Source of the DNA: an uncultured Porphyromonadaceae bacterium
GTDB lineage: Bacteria; Bacteroidota; Bacteroidia; Bacteroidales; Muribaculaceae
Direction of reading: 5' to 3'
Assembly: GCA_947178655.1 (NCBI GenBank)
Contig: CAMWZB010000043.1
Span: forward strand, 1 to 8,068
DNA length: 8,068 nt
Shown here: piece after piece, positions 5,546 through 8,068 of the stretch
Position numbering within the stretch: the stretch's first letter is position 1
Layout: each line of letters begins with the position of its first letter
Notes under the pieces: model-generated
What the model was told of the DNA's origin: nothing
What the model saw: only the letters and a program-made list of their open reading frames with translations
Databases searched by the model: none
Made by a program: the position numbers and the translations under genes

Positions 5546-8068
5546 ATGCTGAACAGAATAATACGCATGTCGCTGCACAACCGTCTGGCTGTGCTGGTGA
5601 TAACCGCCCTGATACTCATTGCCGGAACGGCAGCGATACTGAAAACCGAACTCGACATCTTCCCTGACCTTAACGCGCCCACCGTAGTGGTGATGACCGA
5701 AGCGCCGGGACTCGCGGCCGAAGAGGTCGAGAAGGTAGTGACATTTCCGTTGGAGACCGCCGTCAACGGCGCCACAGGCGTCAGACGCGTACGGTCGACT
5801 TCGACGACCGGTTTCTCCACCGTGACCGTGGAGTTCGACTGGGACACGGACATATACACAGCCCGTCAGATAGTGTCGGAGCGCCTGGACGCCGCTTCAG
5901 AGAATCTGCCCGACGGTGTGGACAAGCCGGTGATGGGTCCGCAGTCATCGATATTGGGTGAAATGATGATAGTGGGCCTGACGGCGGACAGCACTTCGAT
6001 GCTCGAGTTGCGCCGAATCGCCGAGCGCACCATACGCCCTCGCCTGCTCGCCCTCGGCGGTGTCTCGCAGGTTTCGGTCATCGGCGGAGACGCGCCCGAA
6101 TACCAGATCAAGCTGAACCCCGACCGGATGCTCTCGTACGGCATCAGCGTGGCTGATGTCCTGGCCGCCACCGAAGGAATGAACGACAATGCCGGAGGCG
6201 GCTCGATATACGACTTCGGCAACGAATACATCGTGAAGGCCGACATCAACACCACCGACTGCGACGAACTTGCCCAGACGGTGGTTCGCTCTGACGAACG
6301 AGGCACAGTGACACTGGCCGACATCGCAACCGTGGAGATGGCGGGGCGCCTCCCGCGACTGGGCACAGCATCGGTGGCCACGGACAAGGCCGTCCTCATC
6401 ACTGTGACCAAGCAGAACGGCGCCGACACTCGCTCCATAACATCGACAATCGACGCGGAGATGGAACGCATGGCCAAGACCTTGCCGGCCGACGTAAAGG
6501 TATCGACCGACATATTCCGCCAGAAAGACTTCATCGACGCCGCCATAGGGAACCTCACCTCGTCGCTGGCCGAAGGCGCTTTCTTCGTCATCATAGTGCT
6601 CTTCATATTCCTGATGAATTTCCGCACGACACTGATATCGCTCATAGCGCTTCCGCTGTCAATCATCATCACGGTACTGATCATCCGCGGTTTCGGCATG
6701 ACGGTCAACACCATGAGCCTCGGCGGTATAGCCATAGCCATCGGATGTCTGGTGGACGATGCCATCGTGGATGTGGAGAACGTATACAGGCGTCTGCGGG
6801 AGAACCGCAAGCTGCCTCAGGGGCAGCGGCTTCCGGCTGTCAAGGTGGTGTACGAGGCATCAGCCGAAGTGCGCATGCCCATCTTCTATTCCACACTGAT
6901 TATCACGGCGGCATTCCTGCCACTCTTCTTCCTTGACGGCATGGACGGCCGCATGCTCAAGCCGCTCGGCATAGCCTTCATCGTAGCGCTGGCGGCATCG
7001 ACCATAGTGGCACTGACTCTCACTCCGGTGCTGTGCAGCCTGCTGCTCGACAACGACAGCAAAAAGGAGGCCGCACTCGATGCCAGACCGCGCATATCGC
7101 GCTATCTGACCGACGCATACAGCCGGTCGCTGCAGTGGGTGCTCGGACACTCCCGGCCCGTACTGTGGGCCGTGGGCGTGCTCTTCGTGGCGGCTGCCGG
7201 GCTGTACTTCACACTCGGCGGAGGCTTCCTCCCGCACTTCAACGAAGGCTCGTTCACCATCAACGTCAGCACCATGCCGGGCATATCCCTCGAAGAAAGC
7301 GACCGCATAGGACGCATAGCCGAGCAGATTATACTCGATACGCCTGAGGTCATCACCGTAGCGCGCAAGACAGGCCGAGCCGAACTCGACGAGCATTCTC
7401 TCGGAGTGAACACATCCGAGATGGAAGTGCCCTATCGCCTGACCGACCGCTCCCGGGCCGAAGTGAGCGCCGACCTGCGCCATCGGCTGTCGGAGATACC
7501 GGGAGCCGTCATCGAAATAGGACAGCCCATATCGCACCGCATCGATGCCATGCTCTCCGGAGCGCAGTCGCAGGTGGCCATCAAGATATTCGGACCGGAC
7601 CTCAACACCCTCTTCGCCCTCGGCCGCGACATCAAGGGTATAGTCGACGAGGTGCCGGGCGCCGTGGACGTGAACATCGAGCAGCAGGTGGAGCGTCCGC
7701 AGCTGCTCATCACGCCGCGCCGCGAGTTGCTCGCACGCTATGGAGTGACTCCCGGCGAATTCAGCCGCACCATATCGGCAGCCCTCGGCGGCAAGCAGGT
7801 GGGCGAAGTGTACGACAATGGTTTCGCTTATGACATAACGGTGATTCTCGACGAAGCGCACCGCGGCGACATAAGCAGCATCGGACTGCTTCCGGTCAGC
7901 ACAACACAAGGACCGATGCCGCTTGAGAATCTCGCTGACATCCGCGTAAGCTCGGGCCCGAACACTATCAACCGCGAGAACGTGGAGCGCCGCCTTATAG
8001 TGAGCGCAAAAGTCGATGCACGCGACCTTCTCGGCACAGTCGATGACATCCGTCATCGCATCGACGGG
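5546..8068 (+). CDS. Heavy-metal-type RND efflux permease (CusA/CzcA family), 3' end beyond the window
   Basis: This is the inner-membrane proton antiporter of the pump. The reading frame stays open from the ATG at 5546 through 841 codons to the window edge; related proteins run to about 1,040 residues, so roughly 200, including the second transmembrane bundle, are missing. The start MLNRIIRMSLHNR followed by TM1 (about 13-31) and E-L-D-I-F-P-D-L is typical of the family. Porter domains follow to about 330. TM2-TM6 lie between about 344 and 501; TM4 carries the proton-relay region with D404, D405, D409 and E411-N412. TM7 is about 538-557, followed by GGGFLPHFNEGSF (558-570) and the second porter half, with K-T-G-R-A-E-L-D-E-H at 608-617. 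CusA's metal-site methionines align with N573, M626 and A668, so the Cu/Ag triad is not intact, and CzcA's DGAVVIVEN signature is also absent. Metal specificity is therefore open; a non-metal substrate is possible. Confidence 0.93.
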   Translation, partial: MLNRIIRMSLHNRLAVLVITALILIAGTAAILKTELDIFPDLNAPTVVVMTEAPGLAAEEVEKVVTFPLETAVNGATGVRRVRSTSTTGFSTVTVEFDWDTDIYTARQIVSERLDAASENLPDGVDKPVMGPQSSILGEMMIVGLTADSTSMLELRRIAERTIRPRLLALGGVSQVSVIGGDAPEYQIKLNPDRMLSYGISVADVLAATEGMNDNAGGGSIYDFGNEYIVKADINTTDCDELAQTVVRSDERGTVTLADIATVEMAGRLPRLGTASVATDKAVLITVTKQNGADTRSITSTIDAEMERMAKTLPADVKVSTDIFRQKDFIDAAIGNLTSSLAEGAFFVIIVLFIFLMNFRTTLISLIALPLSIIITVLIIRGFGMTVNTMSLGGIAIAIGCLVDDAIVDVENVYRRLRENRKLPQGQRLPAVKVVYEASAEVRMPIFYSTLIITAAFLPLFFLDGMDGRMLKPLGIAFIVALAASTIVALTLTPVLCSLLLDNDSKKEAALDARPRISRYLTDAYSRSLQWVLGHSRPVLWAVGVLFVAAAGLYFTLGGGFLPHFNEGSFTINVSTMPGISLEESDRIGRIAEQIILDTPEVITVARKTGRAELDEHSLGVNTSEMEVPYRLTDRSRAEVSADLRHRLSEIPGAVIEIGQPISHRIDAMLSGAQSQVAIKIFGPDLNTLFALGRDIKGIVDEVPGAVDVNIEQQVERPQLLITPRRELLARYGVTPGEFSRTISAALGGKQVGEVYDNGFAYDITVILDEAHRGDISSIGLLPVSTTQGPMPLENLADIRVSSGPNTINRENVERRLIVSAKVDARDLLGTVDDIRHRIDG

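Noticed and set aside
5866..6810. A 314-codon minus-strand open frame antisense to the first half of the permease
   Set aside because: Its product is a Ser/Arg/Met-rich sequence without recognisable domains, and it lies wholly within the permease coding region.
6860..8056. A 398-codon open frame on the minus strand antisense to the permease gene
   Set aside because: The plus strand has a continuous permease frame with clear family motifs. The antisense product is rich in His, Arg, Glu and Ala with no domain logic, as expected for a shadow frame in GC-rich DNA.
5546..8068. Naming the permease cusA or czcA
   Set aside because: The CusA methionine triad is incomplete and the CzcA TM4 signature is absent, so a specific symbol would imply a metal specificity the sequence does not support.

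Overview
The window looks like Bacteroidota DNA, most likely of the order Bacteroidales and perhaps Muribaculaceae-like. This is inferred from four things: start codons without Shine-Dalgarno sequences in AT-rich leaders; intergenic matches to the Bacteroidota promoter (TTTG about 20 nt before TAnnTTTG); a C-terminal tail (LRPGLYISAGRKFVVR) of the kind common on secreted Bacteroidales proteins; and GC-rich coding sequence that still uses many ATA isoleucine codons. No mobile element, RNA gene or CRISPR array was seen.

Layout. Positions 1-213 are non-coding. They hold a strong hairpin just past the end of the leftward gene (terminator-like) and a weak candidate promoter firing leftward out of the window. 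Positions 214-4272 (minus strand) encode a 1352-residue exported multidomain protein. It has a signal peptide, an N-terminal jelly-roll-like module, an alpha/alpha-toroid of polysaccharide-lyase/heparinase-II/III type, a large beta-sandwich region, a second jelly-roll-like module and a short conserved-looking tail. It is probably a carbohydrate-degrading enzyme of unknown substrate.

Positions 4273-4397 are a divergent promoter region. Each direction has a perfect TAACTTTG -7 box, and a perfect 8-bp inverted repeat with an 18-nt spacer covers the space between them. The leftward promoter also has a well-placed -33 TTTG; the rightward one does not.

Positions 4398-8068 (plus strand) hold a two-gene operon, 14 nt apart, for a heavy-metal-type RND efflux pump. 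The first gene is a lipoprotein periplasmic adaptor with histidine-rich ends. The second is the inner-membrane proton-driven permease, cut off by the window edge after 841 codons. An outer-membrane factor gene would be expected nearby but is not in the window. The adaptor and permease should form one tripartite export complex. No functional link to the divergent enzyme is evident beyond the shared promoter region.

The main points for a second look are the inverted repeat between the divergent promoters, the permease's departure from both CusA and CzcA metal-site signatures, and the unassigned family of the large enzyme. Nothing here amounts to a clearly new system.
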